A stretch of 60,455 bases of DNA from Deltaproteobacteria bacterium (lineage in GTDB: Bacteria > Myxococcota_A > Polyangia > Fen-1088), in NCBI GenBank assembly GCA_016935975.1, contig JAFGPX010000288.1, forward strand, positions 1 to 60,455. The letters are read 5' to 3'. A program made the position numbers and the translations under genes. The notes under the pieces are model-generated. The model was not told the origin of the DNA. It did not search any database and saw nothing but the letters and a program-made list of their open reading frames with translations. Of the stretch, positions 1 to 9,824 are shown one piece after another (the stretch's first letter is position 1; each line of letters starts with the position of its first letter).

Positions 1-96
1 ACCCTCGATCGCTGCCAGCGCCTGTTCCCCAACCCCGCCCGCCGGCAGCAGCTGCTCGACGTCTTCCGCGCGCGCGCGGAAGACGCGACGGACTGA
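1..96 (+). CDS. 3' end of an unidentified gene (partial)
   Basis: Frame 1 is open from the window edge to a TGA at 94-96 and encodes about 31 residues. The end is charged and Ala/Arg-rich, finishing in [10 protein letters not shown]. It runs in the same direction as the sigma-54 activator that starts 52 bp later, so the two may be cotranscribed. Too little is present to name a family, and an accidental open frame in GC-rich DNA is possible. Confidence 0.4.
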   Translation, partial: TLDRCQRLFPNPARRQQLLDVFRARAEDATD

Positions 97-148
97 CAAA
101 GCAGCCGACCGCAAGCAACTTTTCCGGCCGCGGTCCGAGAAGCAAGGT

Positions 149-1201
<1,053 letters not shown>

Positions 1202-1254
1202 GCGTCGCGGCCGGTTCCCTCCTCCGCGCCCTGCCGCGGATTTGCCGGTTCGCT

Positions 1255-2052
1255 CTACCCACCCAGGAACGGCAGCACCTTCTCGAGAAGGACCTTCGGC
1301 CCCGTGATCATGGCCCTGTGACCGTGGCCGCGCAGGATCTTCACCTGACTGCCGGCCAGGGCCGCGGCGGCCATGCGCGTGCTTTCCTGCAAGTACGGGG
1401 GGCTCTTGTCCCCGTAGAGCAGCAGGACCGGCGCGCGCACGGCGGCGAACGCCTTGGCGCGAAAGCGGTAGGCGCTGGCCGCGAGGACCTCGCGCGGCAG
1501 GGTCGCCGCCGTGGCCAGGTGCACCGGCCAGCTCGATGTCCGGCGCAGGCGCCCGATCTCGGCGGCGCTCATGCGCAGCACCTCGCGCAAAAACGTCTCC
1601 ACCACCAACTCCCGATCGCCCGTGGCCAAGATGTCCGCGAGACGCTGGCCGAGAGCGGCGGCAAAACGCGAGGGCTCGCCGGGCAAGGGCAGCGGCGGCT
1701 CGTAGAGCGCCAGGCGCTCGATGCGCTCCGTGAGTCGGGCGGCCTCGATCGAGCAGAGCGCCCCGTAGGAATGCGCCAGCACGCGGGCCGGCGCCGGGGT
1801 CGCCTCCAGCACGGCGGCCACGTCCTCGAATTCCCGCTCGATGGCGTAGGGGGGACGATCGCCGCTCGGGCCCCGGCCTCGCCGGTCCATCATGAACAGC
1901 GTGAAACGCTCGGCGAGCGCGTCGACCACGCCGCCCCAGCGCGTGCGATCCACCGCCGAGCCGTGCACCATGACGAGGGGGGGCCCGTTGCCGCGGCGCT
2001 CGTACGCGATGTCCGTGCCGTCCTTGGAGGTTACGGTTGCGAAGCTGCGCAT
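1255..2052 (-). CDS. Alpha/beta-fold hydrolase
   Basis: The protein has 265 residues with the usual alpha/beta-hydrolase layout. The oxyanion motif HGSAVD lies near residues 30-35 and the nucleophile elbow AHSYGA puts Ser at 95. A likely acid is Asp215 in YGDKSPP and a likely base His245 in RGHGHRAM. The length suits small soluble esterases, lactonases or haloperoxidase-like enzymes. There is no signal peptide, so it is probably cytoplasmic. The substrate cannot be read from the sequence. It lies between a sigma-54 activator and a divergent rhomboid gene and has no obvious operon partner. Confidence 0.85.
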   Translation of the reverse strand: MRSFATVTSKDGTDIAYERRGNGPPLVMVHGSAVDRTRWGGVVDALAERFTLFMMDRRGRGPSGDRPPYAIEREFEDVAAVLEATPAPARVLAHSYGALCSIEAARLTERIERLALYEPPLPLPGEPSRFAAALGQRLADILATGDRELVVETFLREVLRMSAAEIGRLRRTSSWPVHLATAATLPREVLAASAYRFRAKAFAAVRAPVLLLYGDKSPPYLQESTRMAAAALAGSQVKILRGHGHRAMITGPKVLLEKVLPFLGG

Positions 2053-2087
2053 GGCGGTCGTGCTAAGGTGGCGGCAGTCTACGCCAC

Positions 2088-2849
2088 ATGATCCCGATCA
2101 GCGACGACAACCCGACACTGCGCTTTCCGGTGGTGACGGTCCTCCTCCTCGCCGCGCTGGGCGCCATGTGGATCTTCGTGCAAGGCGCGGGGCTCAGCCC
2201 GGTCCAGCTCTCGGCCACCGTGTGCAACTGGGGCCTGGTGCCGGGGGAGATCACGGGCCGGGCCGCGCTCGGCACCGCGGTGCCGCTCGGCCGGGGGCTT
2301 TTCTGCGTCGTGGATCGCGAAGCCGTGAACATCCTGACCCCTCTGCTTTCCATGTTCCTGCACGGGGGCTGGGCCCATCTGCTGGGCAATGCCCTGTTCC
2401 TCTGGGTGTTCGGCAACAACGTGGAAGACAGCATGGGGCGCGCGCGCTTCCTCGTCTTCTATCTCCTGTGCGGCTTGGCGGCGGCGCTGGCGCAAATCGC
2501 CGTCAATCCCGCGTCCGCGGCGCCGATGGTCGGGGCCTCGGGCGCCATCTCCGGCGTGCTCGGCGCCTATCTTATCCTCTACCCGCGCGTGCGCGTGCAC
2601 GTGTTCGTCGGCTTCTTCTTCCTGACCTTGCCCGCCTACTTCGTGTTGCTCATGTGGATCGGCATGCAGCTTCTGGCGGGCCTGCCCCAGGTGACCTCGA
2701 TCGAGAACGTGACCTCGAGCGGCGTCGCGGTGTGGGCGCACATCGGGGGCTTCTTCGCCGGCGTCTTGCTGGTCAAGCTGTTCGTCAACCCCGAGCTACT
2801 CGCCGCGCGCACGTTCATCAGGCGGCGCAACCACCCGACGCATTGGTAG
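2088..2849 (+). CDS. Rhomboid-family intramembrane serine protease
   Basis: The protein has 253 residues and about six hydrophobic segments. Rhomboid hallmarks are present: HGGWAHLLGN near residues 92-101, catalytic Ser151 in GASGAISG, and catalytic His218 in the last helix (WAHIGGFFAG). These form the Ser-His dyad that cleaves transmembrane substrates. An extended loop (about residues 40-80) follows the first helix. The gene starts 35 bp from a divergent hydrolase, and its stop lies 5 bp before the next gene, so those two are probably cotranscribed. The substrate is unknown. Confidence 0.92.
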   Translation: MIPISDDNPTLRFPVVTVLLLAALGAMWIFVQGAGLSPVQLSATVCNWGLVPGEITGRAALGTAVPLGRGLFCVVDREAVNILTPLLSMFLHGGWAHLLGNALFLWVFGNNVEDSMGRARFLVFYLLCGLAAALAQIAVNPASAAPMVGASGAISGVLGAYLILYPRVRVHVFVGFFFLTLPAYFVLLMWIGMQLLAGLPQVTSIENVTSSGVAVWAHIGGFFAGVLLVKLFVNPELLAARTFIRRRNHPTHW

Positions 2850-2854
2850 CAACC

Positions 2855-4687
2855 ATGGCCAGCACGAGAATTCCCATCGCCGCTTTCGTCGTCGCCCTGC
2901 TGACGGGTGGCCTCGCCCACGCCAAAGAGAAACCCTGCCGCGAATCCGCGGGCACGCGCATCTGGTGGTCGCCCCTGATCCCGACGGCGAAGAGCCCGCT
3001 GCGCGTTCTGGCCGTAAGCGAGGACCGGCGCCAGGGCGAGCTTCGCGTCGCCGTGCGGGGCCAGCCCGACCACGAGCCCGCGACCTCCGTGCGCGGCGGG
3101 CCGCCCTGGAGCTTCGCGGCCGAGCTGTGGCCGAGCGCGCCCGGCAACCTCCGCGTCGAGCTGCGACGCGACGACGAGGTCATCGCCTGTCGGCGCATCT
3201 CGGTCCAGGCGCGCGGCCGCGGGGGACCAGGGCCTCGTCCGGACGGTCCCGGCGCCTGGCGGGCCACCCGGGCATGGAACCGCGACATGGAGAATCTCTT
3301 CTCCGCCTGGATCGAGCGCCTGTTCGACGCGCCGGCCGAGGCGACGCTGGCATTCCCGTCGCTGGCTCCCGTGCTGCACGATCCGGCGCGCAACTTCCTG
3401 TGGGGCCATCTCGGGCTGCGCGAGGACGATGCCAAGAATCGGAAGATACCGCGCGCCGAGCCCGACTGCGCCGATCTGCCCTACTACCTGCGCGCCTACT
3501 TCGCCTGGAAGTTGGCCCTGCCTTTCGCCCTGCGCGACTGCGATCGCGGCAAGAGGAACCGGCCGCCAAAATGCGGCCCCATCCTGCACAACGAGATGGC
3601 CAACGAGAGGATCAAGGGCAGCACCGCCCTCGACCGCTTCAGGAGCTTTCTGCGCGTGCTCGCCAACCGAGTCCAGTCGGGCAGCGTGCGCACGGCGCTG
3701 CGGGACGACGAAACCGACTTCTATCCCGTGGCGCTGGCGCGCAAGGCGTTGCGGCCGGGCACCATCTACGCCGATCCTTACGGCCACGTCCTCATGCTAA
3801 CGACCTGGGTCGAGCAGACGCCCGAACGCGGCGGCCTGCTCTTCGCCGTCGACGGCCAGCCGGACAACTCCGTGGGCCGCAAGCGCTTCTGGGAGGGCAA
3901 CTTCCTTTTCGAAAGCGACAGCAAGAGCGCCGGACCCGGGTTCAAGGCTTTCCGGCCCATCGTGCGCGGCCCCGACAAGGAGCTTTTCCCCCTGACCAAC
4001 CGCGCGCTCGCCGCCGACCCGCGCTTCGCCCCGTTTTCGGCCGAGCAGGCCGAGCTGGAGCGCGAAGCCTTCTACGCCCGCTTGGCCAAGCTCATCAACC
4101 CACGCGGCCTCGACGCGCGCGCCGCCTACGCCGAAACCATGAACGCGCTCGTCGAGCAGCTCGCCACCCGGGTGGGTTCGGTCGAGAACGGCGAGCGCTT
4201 CATGCGCGACAAGCGCAATCCCGTCGTGCCCATGCCGGTGGGGCCCAAGATCTTCGAGACCACGGGGCCGTGGGAAGACTACTCCACGCCGGCGCGCGAC
4301 CTGCGCTTGCTTGTCGCCATGCGCGTGCTGGCCGGCCTGCCCGCGCGCATCACCCAGCACCCCGAGCTGTTCGAGCTGGGCGGCCGCAAGCCCGAGGAAG
4401 TGCGCAAGGAGATCGAGGCCCTGCACGACAAGCAAATCCACGAACGGGCCATCGAATACCGCCGCAGCGATGGCTCGCGCTTCCGTCTGACCGTGGCCGA
4501 CATCTTCGCGCGACGAACCGCCCTCGAGATGGCCTACAACCCGAACGACTGTGTCGAGATCCGCTGGGGCGCCGGCGCCGAAACCCCCGACTACGACACC
4601 TGCCAGCGCCACGCGCCCGAAGAGCAGCGCGCGCGCATGCAGGACTACCGGGCCTGGTTCCGCGAAGCGCGCCGACCGCCGCGCTGA
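2855..4687 (+). CDS. Secreted or periplasmic protein of unknown function
   Basis: I place the start at the ATG at 2855, giving 610 residues with a clear signal peptide ending near AHA (residue 22). The open frame continues far upstream, but that part overlaps the rhomboid gene and is not protein-like. I do not recognise the family. The middle has a hydrophobic LPYYLRAYFAWK segment, two nearby Cys residues, and a YADPYGHVLML segment whose His might be catalytic in a papain-like or NlpC-like fold, which is speculation. The last third is charged and ends in Arg-rich sequence. It follows the rhomboid gene closely and precedes the minor-pilin operon. Confidence 0.7.
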   Translation: MASTRIPIAAFVVALLTGGLAHAKEKPCRESAGTRIWWSPLIPTAKSPLRVLAVSEDRRQGELRVAVRGQPDHEPATSVRGGPPWSFAAELWPSAPGNLRVELRRDDEVIACRRISVQARGRGGPGPRPDGPGAWRATRAWNRDMENLFSAWIERLFDAPAEATLAFPSLAPVLHDPARNFLWGHLGLREDDAKNRKIPRAEPDCADLPYYLRAYFAWKLALPFALRDCDRGKRNRPPKCGPILHNEMANERIKGSTALDRFRSFLRVLANRVQSGSVRTALRDDETDFYPVALARKALRPGTIYADPYGHVLMLTTWVEQTPERGGLLFAVDGQPDNSVGRKRFWEGNFLFESDSKSAGPGFKAFRPIVRGPDKELFPLTNRALAADPRFAPFSAEQAELEREAFYARLAKLINPRGLDARAAYAETMNALVEQLATRVGSVENGERFMRDKRNPVVPMPVGPKIFETTGPWEDYSTPARDLRLLVAMRVLAGLPARITQHPELFELGGRKPEEVRKEIEALHDKQIHERAIEYRRSDGSRFRLTVADIFARRTALEMAYNPNDCVEIRWGAGAETPDYDTCQRHAPEEQRARMQDYRAWFREARRPPR

Positions 4688-4731
4688 GACCGTGGTCCGT
4701 TCCGCCGGCGGGCCGCGCCGTCACTCACCTT

Positions 4732-4747
4732 GTGGGAGTCCTCCCAC
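4732..4747. repeat. Short perfect inverted repeat between genes
   Basis: GTGGGAG and CTCCCAC face each other across a 2-nt loop. The site lies 45 bp past the stop of the upstream gene and about 130 bp before the predicted start of the pilin-operon transcript. There is no T-run, so a classical terminator is unlikely. It could be a weak terminator stem or an activator site for the sigma-54 promoter downstream. Confidence 0.4.
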
Positions 4748-4841
4748 CTGGCCCCACGCACCAGTTTGCGCCCCATGAAATGTTTTCCTAGTGCTGCCGA
4801 TGTATGACCTATGATCAGAGCGGAAAGTCCAACGATCTCGG

Positions 4842-4858
4842 TTGGCCGCATGTTTGCA
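4842..4858 (+). promoter_or_regulatory. Candidate sigma-54 (-24/-12) promoter of the minor-pilin operon
   Basis: TTGGCCGCATGTTTGCA has the invariant GG and GC exactly 10 bp apart and matches the sigma-54 consensus TTGGCACN5TTGCW at almost all conserved positions. It predicts a transcript start near 4869, only about 10 nt before the ATG of the first pilin gene. A GGGGA just inside that leader could serve as the ribosome-binding site. Myxobacterial pilin genes are known to use sigma-54, which fits. Confidence 0.6.
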
Positions 4859-4878
4859 GGCATACATCTGGGGACACC

Positions 4879-5478
4879 ATGTTGACGGGCCGGAAAGACG
4901 ACGCGGGTTTCACCCTGACCGAAGCCATGGTGGTCGTGGTGATTCTTTCGCTGCTCGCGGCGATTTCGACGCCGCTCATCACGCGCGACAACAAGGCGCG
5001 CAAGGGCCGCGACTGGGCCAAGGTCGTCGCGCAAACCCTGCAGCGCGCGCGCTTCCAGGCCATGGGCGACCGCTGCCCCGTGCACGTGATGCTCTACCGC
5101 ACGCACGTGGACATGTTTCGCGAGGAGCCGCCCGGCACCAACCCGAGGTACACCCAGCTCGCCAGCATACCGGGGCCGCTTGCCGATGACGGCCAGACGG
5201 TCGCCATCTGGGATGTCCAGACAATGCCGAACCCACCGCCCACCGGCCAGAGTTCCACCCTGTCGGCGGCGGCCGCGCCGCCGCCGCCGCCCGAGGAGCC
5301 GCCACCGCGGCCCAGCAACGAGATCGCCTTCTCGACCCTGGGCAGCGTCTCCGGCAACACGGACCGGTTCGTCTTCATCCGCAACGAGATCCTGCCGGCG
5401 CACCACCCCGACGCCTTCTTTCGGATCTCCGTCCGCTGGTTGACCGGCTTCGTCTCCTCAAGCGAGATGGTGAAGTAG
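4879..5478 (+). CDS. FimT/GspH-like minor prepilin
   Basis: The ATG at 4879 puts a short basic leader directly before the prepilin-peptidase site G|FTLTEAM, with Glu at mature position 5, followed by a hydrophobic helix. The product is 199 residues. Minor pilins of this class prime assembly of type IV pili. A Pro-rich segment (PPPPPEEPPPRPS) lies about 130-150 residues in. It is the first gene of a four-gene cassette, ending 2 bp before the next gene. Farther upstream start codons would put non-pilin sequence before the leader and lie upstream of the candidate promoter. Confidence 0.88.
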   Translation: MLTGRKDDAGFTLTEAMVVVVILSLLAAISTPLITRDNKARKGRDWAKVVAQTLQRARFQAMGDRCPVHVMLYRTHVDMFREEPPGTNPRYTQLASIPGPLADDGQTVAIWDVQTMPNPPPTGQSSTLSAAAAPPPPPEEPPPRPSNEIAFSTLGSVSGNTDRFVFIRNEILPAHHPDAFFRISVRWLTGFVSSSEMVK

Positions 5479-5480
5479 CC

Positions 5481-5993
5481 ATGAAACGCGACGACGGTTT
5501 CACGCTGCTCGAGGTTCTGGTGGCCATGCTCATCGGCACCATCGGCCTGCTGGGCACGATCGCGGTGCAGCAGTCCATCATCAGCGCCTCCAAGAACGCC
5601 AACGACGCGGCCGTTGCCATGCGTCTGGCCTCGCAGAAGATCGAGGAGCTTTACAGCCGCAGCTCCGATACGCAAGTCGCCGACCAGCTCAACGGACTGG
5701 GAGTGATCAGCACCTATGCCGGGGATGTCCCCATCTGGTACCCCAAGGACGCGTCGGGGCAGCAGATCCCCGAGCACGTGGACGCCGAGGGCCAGTATCT
5801 GCGCGATGGCGGCGGCTACGCCATCCTCCCCCAGCCCGGCGAGCTGGGCCGCTATCGCTGGCGCCGCCAGTGGAAGGTCGTGGACACCGGCGTGGGCCTG
5901 CCCTACGTCATCTCGGTCATCGTGAGCTACACCAACGATGTCGGCGAGATCAAGACCACCCGTCTCGATCTCGAGCGGAGGAAGTCATGGTGA
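5481..5993 (+). CDS. PilV-like minor prepilin
   Basis: The 170-residue protein has a very short leader (MKRDDG) and the prepilin motif G|FTLLEVLVAM with Glu5, then a hydrophobic helix that resembles PilV (IGLLGTIAVQQS). The C-terminal part is a small periplasmic domain with no obvious Cys pair. Its stop codon overlaps the start of the next gene by 7 nt, so translation is probably coupled. It is expected to sit in the minor-pilin priming or tip complex with its neighbours. Confidence 0.88.
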   Translation: MKRDDGFTLLEVLVAMLIGTIGLLGTIAVQQSIISASKNANDAAVAMRLASQKIEELYSRSSDTQVADQLNGLGVISTYAGDVPIWYPKDASGQQIPEHVDAEGQYLRDGGGYAILPQPGELGRYRWRRQWKVVDTGVGLPYVISVIVSYTNDVGEIKTTRLDLERRKSW

Positions 5994-7336
5994 CCGCCAG
6001 AGCCAAGCGGGAGCGGGGCATGACCCTGGTCGAGATCATGGTCACCCTGATCATCTCCTCGATCATCGCCGCCTCGACCTTTATGTTCTTCGCCGGCCAG
6101 CAGCGCATCTACGAGACGCAGACCAAGATCCTCAACATTCAGCAGAACCTGTGGGCCGCCATGGAGATCGTGTCCCGCTACACGCGCGCCGCGGGCAGCG
6201 GCATGTACGGGTGCGTGCGGCCGGCCAGCTACGCCAATGCCGCCGCGCAAGACGGTTCCCGCATCCAAAGCACCAACCCCAGCCCCGGGCCCTTCGATCC
6301 AGACCCCAGCCACAATAAGCTGGATCTCGCCGTGGCCCCGCCCACCGGTCTGCGCGCCTACAACCGCGACACCGGCGACAGGCAGTGGATCCCGCCGCTT
6401 TGGATCGTCAACAACTCCCAGAACGACACGGCGCTGCACGTGCCTCCCCGGACCGACATCCTCACCGTCGCCTTCGGCAACCGAACCTCGGGCACGGACA
6501 CCGACGCCGCGCTGGCCCTCAACTTCGCCACCACCGATGCCTCCATCTCCCTCACGGGCACCGGCACCAGCGACATGTTCCGTCCCTGGGAGTTCGTTCT
6601 CATGCTGGTGACCCCGGATTGGGGCTACGGCACCGACCCCGTCACGGACCGCGGCTGCACCACGTTCCAGATCACCAACATCCCCCAGGCCGACCCCAGG
6701 AACATCCTGGACCATGCCGGCAACAGCCCGGCGCCCTCCCCCCCGGGCAGCATCCCATGGAATCCGCCAGCCAACGTGGGGACGATGTTGCCCCCGGGCG
6801 GCTACACCGGAGGCTCGGCGGGAGTGCGCAACTTCGGCGCCTTGACCTGGGTGTCCTTCTTCATCCAGCAGATGGGAAACGGCGTGCCGATGCTCATGAT
6901 GCGGCAGTGGCAGCTGGCCGACGCCGGCACCGGGGAGCCACTGACGCAGATCTTGGCCGAGGGCATCGAGGATCTGCAGGTGTCTTATGCGTGCGACACG
7001 GGGACCATTCTCGCCCACAACCTGATGGCCATCAACGGCCAACTGGACGAGGGCACGAACGACGCCAGCCGCCTCACCGACGAGTGGTGGAACAACGTGC
7101 CCGGCGATGTCCTTCCGCCCATGGGCGACCCCGGCTTCTGCAATCTGCCCACGGCCGTGCGCATCACGCTGGTCGCGCGCACGCTCGCGCCCGACGACCT
7201 CATCGACCCGGTCGCCACGGGCAATGGCCCCCTGGACATCGAGGACCACCGCTACACCTCACCGCGCCCCACCGACCAATTCCGCCGCCGGGTACTCACC
7301 ACGACGGTCTTTCCCCGCAACAACAAACCCCTGTGA
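5987..7336 (+). CDS. PilW-like minor prepilin
   Basis: The start at 5987 overlaps the end of the PilV-like gene. The 449-residue product has a basic leader (MVTARAKRERG), the cleavage site G|MTLVEIM with Glu5, and a hydrophobic helix with IISSIIAASTFMFF. A large beta-rich, Pro/Gly-rich periplasmic domain follows, as in PilW proteins, though this one is somewhat longer than the typical 300-400 residues. Cys residues near CVRP, RGCTTF and YACDTG may form disulfides. It stands in the usual FimT-PilV-PilW-PilX order. Confidence 0.85.
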   Translation: MVTARAKRERGMTLVEIMVTLIISSIIAASTFMFFAGQQRIYETQTKILNIQQNLWAAMEIVSRYTRAAGSGMYGCVRPASYANAAAQDGSRIQSTNPSPGPFDPDPSHNKLDLAVAPPTGLRAYNRDTGDRQWIPPLWIVNNSQNDTALHVPPRTDILTVAFGNRTSGTDTDAALALNFATTDASISLTGTGTSDMFRPWEFVLMLVTPDWGYGTDPVTDRGCTTFQITNIPQADPRNILDHAGNSPAPSPPGSIPWNPPANVGTMLPPGGYTGGSAGVRNFGALTWVSFFIQQMGNGVPMLMMRQWQLADAGTGEPLTQILAEGIEDLQVSYACDTGTILAHNLMAINGQLDEGTNDASRLTDEWWNNVPGDVLPPMGDPGFCNLPTAVRITLVARTLAPDDLIDPVATGNGPLDIEDHRYTSPRPTDQFRRRVLTTTVFPRNNKPL

Positions 7337-7363
7337 GCCTCGCATGCACGGAGGAGATCCACG

Positions 7364-9820
7364 ATGAATAGCGCGAAAAATCGCCACGCCAGACGTCGCC
7401 AGCGGGACCGCGGCGCGGTCCTCATGGTGGTTCTCATCGTCGTGGTCGCTCTGCTGGGGCTGGGGATGACCGGCCTGTTTCTCACCAGCGGCAGCATCCA
7501 GATGAACACCAACATCAATCTGCGCAACCAGGCCCTGGTGGTGGCCGAGGCCGGCATCGAGCGAGCGCGCGGCATTCTCAACCACCGGGTTCTCGCCGAC
7601 CCGAGCTGGGTTCCTCCCGTGCCGGGCATGCTTGCCGCCTTTGGCAGTCCGACGAGCTACGACGAGATACCCAACCACAAAGACTACTGCAGAGGCGAGG
7701 CCCGCGGCGCCATCCTGGTGGACAGGTTCTCCCCGTCCTGCCAAGCCACCGAGTGCCCGCTTCGGGACGTCCCCTTCCCCTCCTTGGATCGGACCGCGGA
7801 TCTGCCCAGCACCGACATGACGGTCTCCCGACCGACCATGGGCAACTACACCGTGTACATCCGCCAGGATCCGGGCGATTGCCGCATGGGTAATTTCACG
7901 TGCGAGCGCGCCGTGACGACCGCGGTGCTCACCGACACGGACACGACATGCGACCCGCCTTCCGGGCTGCCGCCTCCGAACGGCTCGCTCGTGGTGCGCT
8001 CGGAAGGCGTGGCTGCCGACGGCAAGACGCGGGTCGTGCTCGAGGTGACCATGACCCCCGCCCTGGGCGCCGCGCAGGCGGCCAACGTTCCCCTGTCGGC
8101 CCTGTGCGCCGCGGGCGCGGCCGGCTGCGACGACAACGCCATGGTCCAAAGCGGCATCGTGGTCAACAGCAGCAACCCGCAGACTCCCCCGCCGCCCCCC
8201 ACCAGCACCAGCTCCGGCACCAGCACCAGCTCGGGCACCGACACCAGCTCGGGCACCGACACCAGCTCCGGCACCGACACCAGCTCGGGCACCAGCACCA
8301 GCTCGGGCACCAGCACCAGCTCCGGCACCACCACCGGCGGCGGCACCAGCACCACGACCAGCAGCAGCACCAGCACCAGCACCGCGACCTCGACCGCGAC
8401 CTCCACTTCGACGAGCACGAGCACCAGCACGAGCACCAGCACGAGCACCAGCACGGACACCAATAGCTGCATGCAGCATGGCTGCGCCCACGTCGGCGTT
8501 CTCGGGGAGTACGGGATCTGGGATCCGAACTTCAAGTCGGACATGTTTGTCAACTGGCTCCACACCCACTTTCCCGAATGCTCGGAGGAAGGGCAGAAGC
8601 TGCAGTACCAGTCGCCCAGCGGCAGCAGGTGGCACAACGGCAAGGACATGAAGATCACGCCGAAACGCCTCAAGTACTACTCGGCGCTCATCCTGCTCGA
8701 CATGCACCACACGCCGAACGACTTCATCAACTGCACCAAGACCAGCAACTTCCAGGCCTGCCTGGACAATCGCTGCTACCGCCCGAGCGGCAACAAGGAT
8801 CTCTGTTTCGCTCAGCCGGCCAACCAGAGCACCAGCACGGCCAGCAGCACGGATCCCTTCGTCGTTTCCGGGTGTCCGAAGACGGCGACCATCACCAACG
8901 CCACGGTAACGAAGCAATACACGTGGACCGGAACCCACACCGGCATCGCGGCCGCGGTGGACTTCTACGGCGTGACCCGTACCGGCACGGCAACCTACAC
9001 CCAGGGCGTCACGGGAACCGGGGTCTCCACCGGCGTGACCGTCCACGTCGATTGCACAACCAATCCGAGCGACCGGCTCACCTCCTACAACGCCAGCACC
9101 GGCCGCAAGCTCGACCCCGACGAGATCTCGTACCTGCAAACCTGGATCAAGGAGGGCCACGGTCTGGTCACGGTCTCAAGCTTCTTCTACAACGCGCCCG
9201 AGGTCGAGAACGTCAACAAGATCCTCGACGGCTTCGGTCTGAAATACGCAACCAAAGACCAGGCCGGCCACATCCCCACGGTGCTCGACGGCATCTGGGG
9301 CACCTACGATTCCGGCCTCAACCCCGTCGCCAGCGGCACATTGTACGAAGGCGGCGCCGACGTTGGTCAAGCCTACGACGACTGGGGCAATACCTTCAAC
9401 AACAACGTCGAGCCCCTCTTCCACCAGGAATCCGGCGGATACTCGCAGAAGGTCAATCGCCTCCAGGTCAGGTCCGGCGTGCCCATCGTCACCACCGCGT
9501 ATACCCCGGGAAGCGGCTGGGATACCCACATGCCCGCGAGCTGCGTCATCACGGCGAAGCAGCAATGTCCGCTGCCCAAGACCATGTCCACCTGCACACC
9601 AACGACCACGGTCCCGTGCGCGTGGGTAAGCGGCCTTTGGGCCTGCATGGGCGCGGTGGTCGACGGAGGACTGGCCGTCAATGGCCGCGTGGTCGTGTGG
9701 GCGGACGAATGGTTGACCTACGACCACGTCTGGAACAGCGCCAATGCCCGCGACGGGTGCTGGCAAGCCGAGACCTTCTGGGAAAACGTGGTGCGCTGGA
9801 ACAGCAATATCTGCAAGTAG
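7364..9820 (+). CDS. Giant PilX-like protein with Thr/Ser stalk and large C-terminal domain
   Basis: The protein has 818 residues in three parts. Residues 1-50 are a basic N-terminus and a hydrophobic helix ([20 protein letters not shown]), as in PilX. Residues 50-275 form a PilX-type periplasmic region with Cys pairs. Residues about 276-366 are almost only Thr, Ser, Gly and Asp, built from a six-residue tandem repeat. Residues about 370-818 form a Cys-rich domain whose blocks [29 protein letters not shown] and [10 protein letters not shown] resemble a class I glutamine-amidotransferase-like (flavodoxin-like) fold; this fold assignment is tentative. PilX proteins are normally about 200 residues. 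No PilY1 gene is seen in the window, so this protein may act as the pilus-tip factor. That role is inference. Confidence 0.75.
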   Translation: MNSAKNRHARRRQRDRGAVLMVVLIVVVALLGLGMTGLFLTSGSIQMNTNINLRNQALVVAEAGIERARGILNHRVLADPSWVPPVPGMLAAFGSPTSYDEIPNHKDYCRGEARGAILVDRFSPSCQATECPLRDVPFPSLDRTADLPSTDMTVSRPTMGNYTVYIRQDPGDCRMGNFTCERAVTTAVLTDTDTTCDPPSGLPPPNGSLVVRSEGVAADGKTRVVLEVTMTPALGAAQAANVPLSALCAAGAAGCDDNAMVQSGIVVNSSNPQTPPPPPTSTSSGTSTSSGTDTSSGTDTSSGTDTSSGTSTSSGTSTSSGTTTGGGTSTTTSSSTSTSTATSTATSTSTSTSTSTSTSTSTSTDTNSCMQHGCAHVGVLGEYGIWDPNFKSDMFVNWLHTHFPECSEEGQKLQYQSPSGSRWHNGKDMKITPKRLKYYSALILLDMHHTPNDFINCTKTSNFQACLDNRCYRPSGNKDLCFAQPANQSTSTASSTDPFVVSGCPKTATITNATVTKQYTWTGTHTGIAAAVDFYGVTRTGTATYTQGVTGTGVSTGVTVHVDCTTNPSDRLTSYNASTGRKLDPDEISYLQTWIKEGHGLVTVSSFFYNAPEVENVNKILDGFGLKYATKDQAGHIPTVLDGIWGTYDSGLNPVASGTLYEGGADVGQAYDDWGNTFNNNVEPLFHQESGGYSQKVNRLQVRSGVPIVTTAYTPGSGWDTHMPASCVITAKQQCPLPKTMSTCTPTTTVPCAWVSGLWACMGAVVDGGLAVNGRVVVWADEWLTYDHVWNSANARDGCWQAETFWENVVRWNSNICK
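8201..8459 (+). repeat. Tandem repeat encoding a Thr/Ser stalk
   Basis: About eight 18-bp units of the type ACCAGCTCSGGCACCRRC encode GTSTSS or GTDTSS. They run into a region of 6-bp ACSAGC units encoding Ser-Thr. The array is in frame inside the PilX-like gene and separates the pilin part from the C-terminal domain. Near-identical units make length variation by slippage likely. Thr/Ser density suggests an extended and possibly glycosylated linker. Confidence 0.9.
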
Positions 9821-9824
9821 CTAG

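Noticed and set aside
8201-8459. Possible CRISPR-like array
   Set aside because: The units are contiguous without spacers, 18 and 6 bp long, and stay in frame within a coding gene.
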